This document shows positions 33,272 to 47,200 of a stretch of DNA of 64,000 nt, one piece after another; position 1 is the stretch's first letter; each line of letters starts with the position of its first letter. The stretch is from contig JAUCBJ010006708.1 in assembly GCA_032718475.1 (NCBI GenBank), positions 24,182 through 88,181 on the forward strand, read 5' to 3'. The stretch comes from Nemertoderma westbladi. Taxonomy: Eukaryota > Xenacoelomorpha > Nemertodermatida > Nemertodermatidae. The notes under the pieces are model-generated. The model was not told where the DNA came from, did no database searches, and saw only the letters and a program-made list of their open reading frames with translations. The position numbers were made by a program, and so were the translations under genes.

Positions 33272-35812
33272 CTAGAAAAAATATAGATACATTGGATTGT
33301 GTTAATAAACAATGCATGCAGGTTTGCAAAGAGTAACTCTTGCAAACCTCTTACCATGGTAGTTTCACACACAAAATCTCACAGCTAAAACTAACTGTGT
33401 TGGGACACTAACAAAATTCTCCGAATATTGTGACAGCCACAATCAATTGTAGTAATTTTGTGACAGCCACAAACAATTGTCTGAATGTTGTGACAGCCAC
33501 AAACATTTGTCGCAATGTTGGGACTGCCACAAACAATTATCCGAATGTTGTGACAGCCACAAACAATTGTCGCAATGTTGTAACAGCCACAAACAATTGT
33601 CGTAATGTTGTGACAGCCACAAACAATTGTCCGAATGTTGTGACAGACACAAACAATTGTCGTAATGTTGTGACAGCCACAAACAATTGTAGTAATGTTG
33701 TGACAGCCACAAGCAATTGTCGCAATATTGTGACAGCCACAACCAATTGTCGCAATATTATGACAGCCACATATAATTGTCGTAATGTTGTGACAGTCAC
33801 AAACAATTGTAGCAATATTGTGACAGCCACAAAAATTGTCGTAATGTTGTGACAGTCCCAAAAAATTTCAGAATGTTGTAACAGTTGCAAACAAATGCCG
33901 GAATGTTGTGACAGCCACAAACAAATGTTGTAGTTTTGTGATACGCACAAACAATGGAGGAATTCTGCATCAGCCACAAACAACTGCAGTGTAGCAGTCT
34001 GCCGTGCAACCGGGACAACTACAAACAATTGTCGGAATGTTAAGACAGCCACAAACAATTGTCGCAGTATTGTGACAGCTACAAACAATTGTCGTAATGT
34101 TGTGACAGCCGCGTACAATTGCCGGAATGTTGTGACAGCTACAAAAAATTGTCGAAATGTTGTGACAGCCACAACAAATTGTCGCAATGTTGTGACAGCC
34201 ACAAACAATTATCGCAAGGTTGTGACAGCCACAAATAATTGTCGTAATGTTGTGACAGCCACAAACAATTGTCGTAATATTGTGACAGCCGCAAACAATG
34301 GTCGAAATGTTGAGATAGCCACAAAAAATTGTCGCAATGCTGTGACAGCCACAAACAATTGTCGCAAGGTTGTGACAGCCACAAACAATTATCGCTCGGT
34401 TTTGACAGCCACAAACAATTGTCGTAATGTTTTGACAGCCACAAACAATTGTCGTAATATTGTGAAAGCCGCAAACAATTGTCGGAATATTGTGAATGCA
34501 GAAAACAATTTTCGTAATGTTGTGACAGCCACACACAATTGTCGTAATATTGTAACAGCCGAAAACAATTGTCGGAATGTTGTGACAGCCACAAACAATT
34601 GTCGTAATGGTGTGACAGCCACAAATAATAGTCGTATTGTTGTGATAGCTACAAACAATTTACGGAATGTTGTGACAGCCGCAAACAATTGCCGGATTGT
34701 TGTGACAGCCGCAAAAAATTGTCGTAATGTTGTGACAACCACAAACAATTGTCGTAATGTTGTGACGACCACAAACAATTGTCCACATGTTGTGACAGCC
34801 ACAAACAATTGTTGTAATTTTGCGACAGCCACAAACAATTTTCGTAATATTGTGACAGCTACAAACAATTGTCGTAATGTTGTGACGGCCACAAACAATT
34901 GTCCGAATGTTGTGACAGCCACAAACCATTGTCGTAATGTTGTGACAACCACAAACAATTGTCGTAATGTTGTGACGGCCACAAACAATTGTCCGAATGT
35001 TGTGACAGCCACAAACAATTGTCCTAATGTTGCGACAGCCACAAACAATTGTCGTAATATTGTGATAGCCACAAAAAATTGTCGCAATATTCTGACAGCC
35101 ACAATCAATTGTCACAATGTTGTGACAGCCACAAACAATTGTCGCAATGTTGTGTCAACCACAAACACTTGTAGCAATATTGTGACAGCCTCAAACAATT
35201 GACGCAATGTAATGACAGCCACAAAGAATTGTCGTAATATTGTGACAGCTACAAACAATTGTCGTAATATTGTGACAGCCACAATCAATTGTCACAATGT
35301 TGTGACAGCCACAAACAATTGTCGTAATGTTGCGACAGCCACAAACAATTGTCGTAATATTGTGACAGATACAAACAATTGTCGTAATATTGTGACAGCT
35401 ACAAACAATTGTCGTAATATTGTGACAGCCACAAAAATTGCAGGAATGTTGTAACAGCCACAAACAATTGCCGTAATATTGTGACAGCTACAAACAATTG
35501 TCGTAATATTGTGACAGCTACAAACAATTGTCGTAATATTGTGACAGCCACAATCAATTGTCACAATGTTGTGACAGCCACAAACAATTGTCGTAATGTT
35601 GCGACAGCCACAAACAATTGTCGTAATATTGTGACAGCTACAAACAATTGTCGTAATATTGTGACAGCTACAAACAATTGTCGTAATATTGTGACAGCCA
35701 CAAAAATTGCAGGAATGTTGTAACAGCCACAAACAATTGCCGTAATATTAGAATTAATCTTCAAATAAACTTTTAAATTTATCATCAAAATAATATAAGT
35801 GTGTAAATTTAC

Positions 35813-35941
35813 ATCCTTATCAGCGGTGGGTTCATCGAGCAGATCAAGATCGCTTATGCAGATCGGTTGCTTATCAGGAGCAGCAGAGCCACCCAATATC
35901 AACGGAATATTACCCGTTATGACGTCAATTTCTTCGTTAAA
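35813..35941 (-). CDS. repeated exon candidate, copy 5
   Basis: 129 bp, open. It begins FNEEIDVITGN and ends TADKD. The upstream ATG is at 36027-36025. The copy and its surroundings were duplicated as one 1,984-bp step to give copy 6. Confidence 0.4.
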
Positions 35942-37796
35942 CTAGAAAAAATATAGATACATTGGATTGTGTTAATAAACAATGCTTGCAGGTTTGCAAA
36001 AAGTAACTCTTGCAAACCTCTTACCATGGTAGTTTCACACACAAAATCTCACAGCTAAAACTAACTGTGTTGGGACAGTCACAAACAACTTCGGAATATT
36101 GTGACAGCCACAATCAATTGTAGTAATTTTGTAACAGCCACAAACAATTGTCTGAATGTTGTGACAGCTACAAACATTTGTCGCAATGTTGTGACAGCCA
36201 CAAACAATTGTCCGAATGTTGTGACAGCCACAAACAATTGTCGTAATGTTTTGACAGCCAAAAACAATTGTCGCAATATTGTGACAGCCACAAACAATTG
36301 TCGCAATATTATGACAGCCACAAAAAATATCGTAATGTTGTGACAGTCACAAACAATTGTCGCAAGGTTGTGACAGCCACAAACAATTGTCGTAATGTTG
36401 TGACAGCCACAAACAATTGTCGTAAAGTTGTTACAGCCACAAACAATTGTCGTAATGTTGTGACAGCAACAAACAATTGTCGTAATGTTGTGTCAGCTAC
36501 AAACAATTGTCGCAATGTTGTGACAGCCACAAACAATTGTCGTAATGTTGTTACAGCCACAAACAATTGTCGTAATGTTGTGACAGCAACAAACAATTGT
36601 CGTAATGTTGTGTCAGCTACAAACAATTGTCGCAATGTTGTGACAGCCACAAACAATTGTACGAATGCTGTGACAGCTACAAACAATTGTCGTAATGTTG
36701 TGACAGCCACAAACAATCGTACAAATGTTGTGACAGCAACAAACAATTGTATGAATGTTGTGACAGCTACAAACAATTGTCTTAATGTAGTGACAACTAC
36801 AAACAATTGTCGTAATGTTGTGACAGCCACAAACAATTGTAGTAATTTTGTGACAGCCACAAACAATTGTCCGAATGTTGTGATAGCTACAAACAATTGT
36901 CGTAATGTTGTGACAGCTACAAACCGAATGTTGTGATAGCTACAAACAATTGTCGTAATGTTGTGACAGCTACAATACAATTGTCGTAATTTTGTGACAG
37001 CCACAAACAATTGTCGTAATGTTGTTACAGCCACAAACAGTTATTGTCGTAATGTTGTGAAAGCAAAAAACAATTATCGCAATCTTGTGACAGCTACAAA
37101 CAATTGTAGTAATGTTGTGACAGCCACAAACAATTATTGTCGTAATGTTGTGACAGCCACAAACAATTATTATCGTAATGTTGTGACAGCCACAAACAAT
37201 TGTAGTAATTTTGTGACAGCCACTAACAATTGTAGTAATTTTGTGACAGCCACAAACAATTATTGTCGTAATGTTGTGACAGCCACAAACAATTGTAGTA
37301 GTTTTGTGACAGCCACAAACAATTGTAGTAATTTTGTGACAGCCACAAACAATTATTGTCGTAATGTTGTGAAAGCAAAAAACAATTATCGCAATCTTGT
37401 GACAGCTACAAACAATTGTAGTAATGTTGTGACAGCCACAAACAATTATTGTCGTAATGTTGTGACAGCCACAAACAATTATTGTCGTAATGTTGTGACA
37501 GCTACAAACAATTGTCGTAATATTGTGACAGCCACAATCAATTGTCACAATGTTGTGACAGCCACAAACAATTGTCGTAATGTTGCGACAGCCACAAACA
37601 ATTGTCGTAATATTGTGACAGCTACAAACAATTGTCGTAATATTGTGACAGCTACAAACAATTGTCGTAATATTGTGACAGCCACAAAAATTGCAGGAAT
37701 GTTGTAACAGCCACAAACAATTGCCGTAATATTAGAATTAATCTTCAAATAAACTTTTAAATTTATCATCAAAATAATATAAGTGTGTAAATTTAC

Positions 37797-37925
37797 ATCC
37801 TTATCAGCGGTGGGTTCATCGAGCAGATCAAGATCGCTTGTGTAGATCGGTTGCTTATCAGGAGCAGCAGAGCCACCCAATATCAACGGAATATTACCCG
37901 TTATGACGTCAATTTCTTCGTTAAA
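37797..37925 (-). CDS. repeated exon candidate, copy 6
   Basis: 129 bp, open. It equals copy 5 except in the IYTSD region (Tyr replaces Cys, Thr replaces Ile). Its position is exactly 1,984 bp from copy 5. The upstream ATG is at 38011-38009. Confidence 0.4.
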
Positions 37926-39634
37926 CTAGAAAAAATATAGATACATTGGATTGTGTTAATAAACAATGCTTGCAGGTTTGCAAAAAGTAACTCTTGCAAA
38001 CCTCTTACCATGGTAGTTTCACACACAAAATCTCACAGCTAAAACTAACTGTGTTGGGACAGTCACAAACAACTTCGGAATATTGTGACAGCCACAATCA
38101 ATTGTAGTAATTTTGTAACAGCCACAAACAATTGTCTGAATGTTGTGACAGCTACAAACATTTGTCGCAATGTTGTGACAGCCACAAACAATTGTCCGAA
38201 TGTTGTGACAGCCACAAACAATTGTCGTAATGTTTTGACAGCCAAAAACAATTGTCGCAATATTGTGACAGCCACAAACAATTGTCGCAATATTATGACA
38301 GCCACAAAAAATATCGTAATGTTGTGACAGTCACAAACAATTGTCGCAAGGTTGTGACAGCCACAAACAATTGTCGTAATGTTGTGACAGCCACAAACAA
38401 TTGTCGTAAAGTTGTTACAGCCACAAACAATTGTCGTAATGTTGTGACAGCAACAAACAATTGTCGTAATGTTGTGTCAGCTACAAACAATTGTCGCAAT
38501 GTTGTGACAGCCACAAACAATTGTCGTAATGTTGTTACAGCCACAAACAATTGTCGTAATGTTGTGACAGCAACAAACAATTGTCGTAATGTTGTGTCAG
38601 CTACAAACAATTGTCGCAATGTTGTGACAGCCACAAACAATTGTACGAATGCTGTGACAGCTACAAACAATTGTCGTAATGTTGTGACAGCCACAAACAA
38701 TCGTACAAATGTTGTGACAGCAACAAACAATTGTATGAATGTTGTGACAGCTACAAACAATTGTCTTAATGTAGTGACAACTACAAACAATTGTCGTAAT
38801 GTTGTGACAGCCACAAACAATTGTAGTAATTTTGTGACAGCCACAAACAATTGTCCGAATGTTGTGATAGCTACAAACAATTGTCGTAATGTTGTGACAG
38901 CTACAAACCGAATGTTGTGATAGCTACAAACAATTGTCGTAATGTTGTGACAGCTACAATACAATTGTCGTAATTTTGTGACAGCCACAAACAATTGTCG
39001 TAATGTTGTTACAGCCACAAACAGTTATTGTCGTAATGTTGTGAAAGCAAAAAACAATTATCGCAATCTTGTGACAGCTACAAACAATTGTAGTAATGTT
39101 GTGACAGCCACAAACAATTATTGTCGTAATGTTGTGACAGCCACAAACAATTATTATCGTAATGTTGTGACAGCCACAAACAATTGTAGTAATTTTGTGA
39201 CAGCCACTAACAATTGTAGTAATTTTGTGACAGCCACAAACAATTATTGTCGTAATGTTGTGACAGCCACAAACAATTGTAGTAGTTTTGTGACAGCCAC
39301 AAACAATTGTAGTAATTTTGTGACAGCCACAAACAATTATTGTCGTAATGTTGTGAAAGCAAAAAACAATTATCGCAATCTTGTGACAGCTACAAACAAT
39401 TGTAGTAATGTTGTGACAGCCACAAACAATTATTGTCGTAATGTTGTGACAGCCACAAACAATTATTGTCGTAATGTTGTGACAGTCACAAACAATTATT
39501 GTCGTAATGTTGTGACAGCCACAAACTAATACCAAAATGTTGTGGCAGCTGCTAATAATTGCAATAATTTTGTGACTGACATACACAAACAAATGTCACA
39601 ATTAATCATCAACTAAATATGTGTGTAAATTTAC

Positions 39635-39763
39635 CTCCTTATCAGCGGTGGGTTCATCGAGCAGATCAAGATCGCTTGTGCAGATCGGTTGCTTATCAGG
39701 AGCAGCAGAGCCACCCAATATCAACGGAATATTATCCGTTATGTCGTCAATTTCTTCGTTAAA
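39635..39763 (-). CDS. repeated exon candidate, copy 7 (most 5' on the minus strand)
   Basis: 129 bp, open, with protein like copy 1 but ending in a GAG codon written through aaggag. Upstream the ATG before GTAAGAAGG (39849-39847) is kept, but the sequence beyond it departs from the other six units and is unique, which suggests this is the original 5' boundary of the locus. A minus-strand frame continues upstream to 39969 in that unique DNA, but without clear coding signals. Confidence 0.42.
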
Positions 39764-39849
39764 CTAGAAAAAATATAGATACATTGGATTGTGTTAATAA
39801 ACAATGCTTGCAGGTTTGCAAAAAGTAACTCTTGCAACCTTCTTACCAT

Positions 39850-40807
39850 TAGGTAAGATCTTACCAAATTAATTACAATAATTCGGAGTGAACAATAAAT
39901 CCGTCTACAAACTGCAACTTTACTATGTATGTGAGAGATATATTTCCAGCCTGCTTCCAAAATAGCCAATCGGAATGGCAGTACAATATTCTAGAATGCA
40001 TATTAAGCATAGAATATATGCAAAGCATAGCCAGCTGGCTTTGGAGGACCTGGTATTATTCACATGGGCACTTATTGGCATTCGGAGCTCTGTATGCAAC
40101 CTTTATGTATGTGCATTAAGTCAATATAATATCATGTGAAGAAAACCTTTGTATTACTAAATTGAAACTAGGCTTATGAACTTTCTGTGGAATACAACTA
40201 TCAAAGTGTTTTGATCCGTTCTTGTGATATTTAGCATCGAAATTTTACGAATAAAGATAGAATGGTCTTTATTCCTACATATGTACATGTATGGAAGGAA
40301 GGTGAAACAAAGGCAACATAATATTTTCATAAAAATAGCGGATATTTACGGGCGATGAAATAGGCAGTTTTTTAGAACGAAATTTCTTAGGGATGGATGA
40401 TAAGGGATAAAATATTATTTGTTTTAAAAGGTATTGTAATAAACGTTTCATATTTTTATATTACAGGATCAAGCAACAATATCAAGCAATAAAGTAATTT
40501 AGTAAAAGTAGCCAATTTTATTTTATAAAAAGAATAAAATGGCGTATTGCTAACAATGCAAAGTAAGACTACATTCTTTCACGTCTCGAGAATGTTGAAA
40601 GAAATTTATGCTTTTCTTGTTTAAAGTTCCCTAATACCTAAAAATAATGTCTATTACCAAATATTTGAGGACATTATGTATATGGAAAGTTGTGAGATAT
40701 AAGATTTAAATGCATTTAATTTATTAAGTGCATTGCCAAGTCAGTACGTTACAAAAGTGTTTAAAAATTTCATATTTGAGATAGAGAAGCATTTCGCCTT
40801 GTTTTGA
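39850..40807. other. unique AT-rich stretch between the exon locus and block A copy 2
   Basis: It contains atgtgaagaaaacctttgta at about 40133-40152, also present in both block A copies, so it may be a degraded extra piece of block A. The short + ORF at 39925-40119 has no motif. Confidence 0.4.
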
Positions 40808-41290
40808 CCATTTTAGGTTTATATATTATACTCCAAGCCATACTTACAAGTCTTCCTCATCTTACATACCTTGTGCGGTATTTCTGTTTTTTTAGTTTAT
40901 TGCCCTGATGATGCCCCTAGTGGGAGAAATTAATTGGATTGTATAATAAAACAGATAGAGTCGGGCGTAAAGAAACTCCTTTATTTCTCAGTCAGTACAC
41001 GAAATGCATTGTCGCGCCCTGAAGTCGGCTTGCCGTTTGATTAATAACTTTAATATGATAGATGTCTGGCTATGAGTAAAATGCAATGACTTCACATATA
41101 TATGTCTTAAGTCAAATGTGAATGAGCTACAAGTACGTTAAAGCACCAATATTAACATTATGTGAAGAAAACCTTTGTATTCATTCAGACTGGACCACAT
41201 TGACTATTATAGGGTCTTCTCGGTTTTTTCAGAATCAATATGCCTAAAATGATCTATGGCTATGAGTAAAGGGTAACAGTATAACATAAA
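40808..41290. repeat. 482-bp block A, copy 2, next to the second 37-bp array
   Basis: Near-identical to 23597-24078 (for example ttgccctg for ttccctg, and a few other single-base changes). As in copy 1, its right end passes directly into ggctatcgtccccaac repeats. Confidence 0.85.
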
Positions 41291-44200
41291 GGCTATCGTC
41301 CCCAACACCCCCACTTCTTTTCTTGGGGGCTATCGTCCCCAACACCCCCACTTCTTTTCTTGGGGGCTATCGTCCCCAACACCCCCACTTATTTTCTTGT
41401 GGGCTATCGTCCCCAACACCCCCACTTCTTTTCTTGGGGGCAATCGTCCCCAACACCCCCACTTCTTTTCTTGGGGGCTATCGTCCCCAACACCCCCACT
41501 TCTTTTCTTGGGGGATATCGTCGCTAACACCCCCACTTATTTTCTTGGGGGCTATCGTCCCCAACACCCCCACTTCTTTTCTTGGGGGCTATCGTCCCCA
41601 ACACCCCCACTTCTTTTCTTGGGGGCTATCGTCCCCAACACCCCCACTTCTTTTCTTGTGGGCTATCGTCCCCCCCAACACCCCCACTTCTTTTCTTGGG
41701 GGTTATCGTCCACAACACCCCCACTTATTTTCTTGGGGGCTATCGTCCCCAACACCCCCACTTATTTTCTTGGGGGCTATCGTCCCCAACACCCCCACTT
41801 CTTTTCTTGGGGGCTATCGTCCCCAACACCCCCACTTCTTTTCTTGGGGGCTATCGTCCCCAACACCCCCACTTCTTTTCTTGGGGGCTATCGTCCCCAA
41901 CACCCCACTTCTTTTCTTGGGGGCTATCGTCCCCAACACCCCCACTTCTTTTCTTGGGGGCTATCGTCCCCAACACCCCCACTTCTTTTCTTGGGGGATA
42001 TCGTCCCCAACACCCCCACTTCTTTTCTTGTGGGCTATCGTCGCCAACACCCCCACTTCTTTTCTTGGGGGCTATCGTCCCCAACACCCCCACTTCTTTT
42101 CTTGGGGGCAATCGTCCCCAACACCCCCACTTCTTTTCTTGGGGGCTATCGTCCCCAACACCCCCACTTCTTTTCTTGGGGGATATCGTCGCCAACACCC
42201 CCACTTCTTTTCTTGGGGGCTATCGTCCCCAACACCCCCACTTCTTTTCTTGGGGGCTATCGTCCCCAACACCCCCACTTCTTTTCTTGGGGGCTATCGT
42301 CGCCAACACCCCAACTTCTTTTCTTGGGGGCTATCGTCCCCAACACCCCCACTTCTTTTCTTGGGGGCTATCGTCCCCAACACCCCCACTTCTTTTCTTG
42401 GGGGCTATCGTCCCCAACACCCCCACTTCTTTTCTTGGGGGCTATCGTCCCCAACACCCCCACTTCTTTTCTTGGGGGCTATCGTCCCCAACACCCCCAC
42501 TTCTTTTCTTGGGGGCAATCGTCCCCAACACCCCCACTTCTTTTCTTGGGGGCTATCGTCCCCAACACCCCCACTTCTTTTCTTGGGGGCTATCGTCCCC
42601 AACACCCCCACTTCTTTTCTTGGGGGCTATCGTCCCCAACACCCCCACTTCTTTTCTTGGGGGATATCGTCCCCAACACCCCCACTTCTTTTCTTGTGGG
42701 CTATCGTCGCCAACACCCCCACTTCTTTTCTTGGGGGCTATCGTCCCCAACACCCCCACTTCTTTTCTTGGGGGCAATCGTCCCCAACACCCCCACTTCT
42801 TTTCTTGGGGGCTATCGTCCCCAACACCCCCACTTCTTTTCTTGGGGGATATCGTCGCCAACACCCCCACTTCTTTTCTTGGGGGCTATCGTCCCCAACA
42901 CCCCCACTTCTTTTCTTGGGGGCTATCGTCCCCAACACCCCCACTTCTTTTCTTGGGGGCTATCGTCGCCAACACCCCAACTTCTTTTCTTGGGGGCTAT
43001 CGTCCCCAACACCCCCACTTCTTTTCTTGGGGGCTATCGTCCCCAACACCCCCACTTCTTTTCTTGGGGGCTATCGTCCCCAACACCCCCACTTCTTTTC
43101 TTGGGGGCTATCGTCCCCAACACCCCCACTTCTTTTCTTGGGGGCAATCGTCCCCAACACCCCCACTTCTTTTCTTGGGGGCTATCGTCCCCAACACCCC
43201 CACTTCTTTTCTTGGGGGCTATCGTCGCCAACACCCCCACTTCTTTTCTTGGGGGCTATCGTCCCCAACACCCCCACTTCTTTTCTTGGGGGCTATCGTC
43301 CCCAACACCCCCACTTCTTTTCTTGGGGCCTATCGTCCCCAACACCCCCACTTCTTTTCTTGGGGACTATCGTCCCCAACACCCCCACTTCTTTTCTTGT
43401 GGGCTATCGTCCCCAACACCCCCACTTCTTTTCTTGGGGGCTATCGTCCCCAATACCCCCACTTCTTTTCTTGGGGGCTATCGTCCCCAACACCCCCACT
43501 TCTTTTCTTGGGGGCTATTGTCCCCAACACCCCCACTTCTTTTCTTGGGGGCTATTGTCCCCAACACCCCCACTTATTTTTTGTGGGCTATCGTCCCCAA
43601 CACCCCCACTTATTTTCTTGGGGGCTATCGTCCCCAACACCCCCACTTCTTTTCTTAGGGGATATCGTCCCCAACACCCCCACTTCTTTTCTTGGGGGCT
43701 ATCGTCCCCAACACCCCTACTTCTTTTCTTGGGGGATATTGTCGCCAACACCCCAACTTCTTTTCTTGGGGGCTATCGTCCCCAACACCCCCACTTCTTT
43801 TCTTGGGGGCTATCGTCCCCAACACCCCCACTTCTTTTCTTGGGGGCTATCGTCCCCAACACCCCCACTTCTTTTCTTGGGGGCTATCGTCCCCAACACC
43901 CCCACTTCTTTTCTTGGGGGCTATCGTCCCCAACACCCCCACTTCTTTTCTTGGGGGCTATCGTCCCCAACACCCCCACTTCTTTTCTTGGGGGCAATCG
44001 TCCCCAACACCCCCACTTCTTTTCTTGGGGGCTATCGTCCCCAACACCCCCACTTCTTTTCTTGGGGGCTATCGTCGCCAACACCCCCACTTCTTTTCTT
44101 GGGGGCTATCGTCCCCAACACCCCCACTTCTTTTCTTGGGGGCTATCGTCCCCAACACCCCCACTTCTTTTCTTGGGGGCTATCGTCCCCAACACCCCCA

Positions 44201-47200
44201 CTTCTTTTCTTGGGGGCTATCGTCCCCAACACCCCCACTTCTTTTCTTGGGGGCTATCGTCCCCAACACCCCCACTTCTTTTCTTGGGGGCTATCGTCCC
44301 CAACACCCCCACTTCTTTTCTTGGGGGCTATCGTCCCCAACACCCCCACTTCTTTTCTTGGGGGCAATCGTCCCCAACACCCCCACTTCTTTTCTTGGGG
44401 GCTATCGTCCCCAACACCCCCACTTCTTTTCTTGGGGGCTATCGTCCCCAACACCCCCACTTCTTTTCTTGGGGGCTATCGTCCCCAACACCCCCACTTC
44501 TTTTCTTGGGGGATATCGTCCCCAACACCCCCACTTCTTTTCTTGTGGGCTATCGTCGCCAACACCCCCACTTCTTTTCTTGGGGGCTATCGTCCCCAAC
44601 ACCCCCACTTCTTTTCTTGGGGGCAATCGTCCCCAACACCCCCACTTCTTTTCTTGGGGGCTATCGTCCCCAACACCCCCACTTCTTTTCTTGGGGGATA
44701 TCGTCGCCAACACCCCCACTTCTTTTCTTGGGGGCTATCGTCCCCAACACCCCCACTTCTTTTCTTGGGGGCTATCGTCCCCAACACCCCCACTTCTTTT
44801 CTTGGGGGCTATCGTCGCCAACACCCCAACTTCTTTTCTTGGGGGCTATCGTCCCCAACACCCCCACTTCTTTTCTTGGGGGCTATCGTCCCCAACACCC
44901 CCACTTCTTTTCTTGGGGGCTATCGTCCCCAACACCCCCACTTCTTTTCTTGGGGGCTATCGTCCCCAACACCCCCACTTCTTTTCTTGGGGGCTATCGT
45001 CCCCAACACCCCCACTTCTTTTCTTGGGGGCAATCGTCCCCAACACCCCCACTTCTTTTCTTGGGGGCTATCGTCCCCAACACCCCCACTTCTTTTCTTG
45101 GGGGCTATCGTCGCCAACACCCCCACTTCTTTTCTTGGGGGCTATCGTCCCCAACACCCCCACTTCTTTTCTTGGGGGCTATCGTCCCCAACACCCCCAC
45201 TTCTTTTCTTGGGGCCTATCGTCCCCAACACCCCCACTTCTTTTCTTGGGGACTATCGTCCCCAACACCCCCACTTCTTTTCTTGTGGGCTATCGTCCCC
45301 AACACCCCCACTTCTTTTCTTGGGGGCTATCGTCCCCAATACCCCCACTTCTTTTCTTGGGGGCTATCGTCCCCAACACCCCCACTTCTTTTCTTGGGGG
45401 CTATTGTCCCCAACACCCCCACTTCTTTTCTTGGGGGCTATTGTCCCCAACACCCCCACTTATTTTTTGTGGGCTATCGTCCCCAACACCCCCACTTATT
45501 TTCTTGGGGGCTATCGTCCCCAACACCCCCACTTCTTTTCTTAGGGGATATCGTCCCCAACACCCCCACTTCTTTTCTTGGGGGCTATCGTCCCCAACAC
45601 CCCTACTTCTTTTCTTGGGGGATATTGTCGCCAACACCCCAACTTCTTTTCTTGGGGGCTATCGTCCCCAACACCCCCACTTCTTTTCTTGGGGGCTATC
45701 GTCCCCAACACCCCCACTTCTTTTCTTGGGGGCTATCGTCCCCAACACCCCCACTTCTTTTCTTGGGGGCTATCGTCCCCAACACCCCCACTTCTTTTCT
45801 TGGGGGCTATCGTCCCCAACACCCCCACTTCTTTTCTTGGGGGCTATCGTCCCCAACACCCCCACTTCTTTTCTTGGGGGCAATCGTCCCCAACACCCCC
45901 ACTTCTTTTCTTGGGGGCTATCGTCCCCAACACCCCCACTTCTTTTCTTGGGGGCTATCGTCGCCAACACCCCCACTTCTTTTCTTGGGGGCTATCGTCC
46001 CCAACACCCCCACTTCTTTTCTTGGGGGCTATCGTCCCCAACACCCCCACTTCTTTTCTTGGGGCCTATCGTCCCCAACACCCCCACTTCTTTTCTTGGG
46101 GACTATCGTCCCCAACACCCCCACTTCTTTTCTTGGGGGCTATCGTCCCCAACACCCCCACTTCTTTTCTTGGGGGCTATCGTCCCCAATACCCCCACTT
46201 CTTTTCTTGGGGACTATCGTCCCCAACACCCCCACTTCTTTTCTTGTGGGCTATCGTCCCCAACACCCCCACTTCTTTTCTTGGGGGCTATTGTCCCCAA
46301 CACCCCCACTTCTTTTCTTGGGGGCTATTGTCCCCAACACCCCCACTTATTTTTTGTGGGCTATCGTCCCCAACACCCCCACTTATTTTCTTGGGGGCTA
46401 TCGTCCCCAACACCCCCACTTCTTTTCTTAGGGGATATCGTCCCCAACACCCCCACTTCTTTTCTTGGGGGCTATCGTCCCCAACACCCCTACTTCTTTT
46501 CTTGGGGGATATTGTCCCCAACACCCCCACTTCTTTTCTTGGGGGCTATCGTCCCCAACACCCCCACTTCTTTTCTTGGGGGCTATCGTCCCCAACACCC
46601 CCACTTCTTTTCTTGGGGGCTATCGTCCCCAACACCCCCACTTCTTTTCTTGGGGGATATCGTCCCCAACACCCCCACTTCTTTTCTTGTGGGCTATCGT
46701 CGCCAACACCCCCACTTCTTTTCTTGGGGGCTATCGTCCCCAACACCCCCACTTCTTTTCTTGGGGGCAATCGTCCCCAACACCCCCACTTCTTTTCTTG
46801 GGGGCTATCGTCCCCAACACCCCCACTTCTTTTCTTGGGGGATATCGTCGCCAACACCCCCACTTCTTTTCTTGGGGGCTATCGTCCCCAACACCCCCAC
46901 TTCTTTTCTTGGGGGCTATCGTCCCCAACACCCCCACTTCTTTTCTTGGGGGCTATCGTCGCCAACACCCCAACTTCTTTTCTTGGGGGCTATCGTCCCC
47001 AACACCCCCACTTCTTTTCTTGGGGGCTATCGTCCCCAACACCCCCACTTCTTTTCTTGGGGGCTATCGTCCCCAACACCCCCACTTCTTTTCTTGGGGG
47101 CTATCGTCCCCAACACCCCCACTTCTTTTCTTGGGGGCTATCGTCCCCAACACCCCCACTTCTTTTCTTGGGGGCAATCGTCCCCAACACCCCCACTTCT

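Larger units (their letters stand above)
35745..39479. repeat. recent 1,984-bp tandem duplication within the exon-minisatellite locus
   Basis: Sequence from about 35745 to 37495 reappears at about 37729-39479 with almost no differences, always offset by 1,984 bp (exon 35813 and 37797; array starts 36079 and 38063; ends 37034 and 39018). It is the youngest expansion step seen in the locus. Confidence 0.85.
26214..39530. repeat. 30-bp minisatellite, seven arrays interrupted by exon-bearing spacers
   Basis: The unit contains caattgtcgtaatgttgtg and acagccacaaa, with a short TTGTG...CACAA inverted repeat. Arrays run about 26214-27525, 27870-28870, 29220-30755, 31100-33075, 33420-35750, 36080-37735 and 38065-39530. 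Between them lies a conserved spacer of about 345 bp carrying a minus-strand exon candidate. Thirty is a multiple of three, so ORFs with 10-residue periods (CGCHNITTIV on the minus strand, NNCRNVVTAT on the plus strand) appear in all frames. Stops interrupt them at irregular places. Confidence 0.93.

Noticed and set aside
26214-39530. Minisatellite mistaken for a CRISPR array
   Set aside because: Units of 30 bp are directly contiguous, with no unique spacers and no cas genes, in a eukaryotic context.
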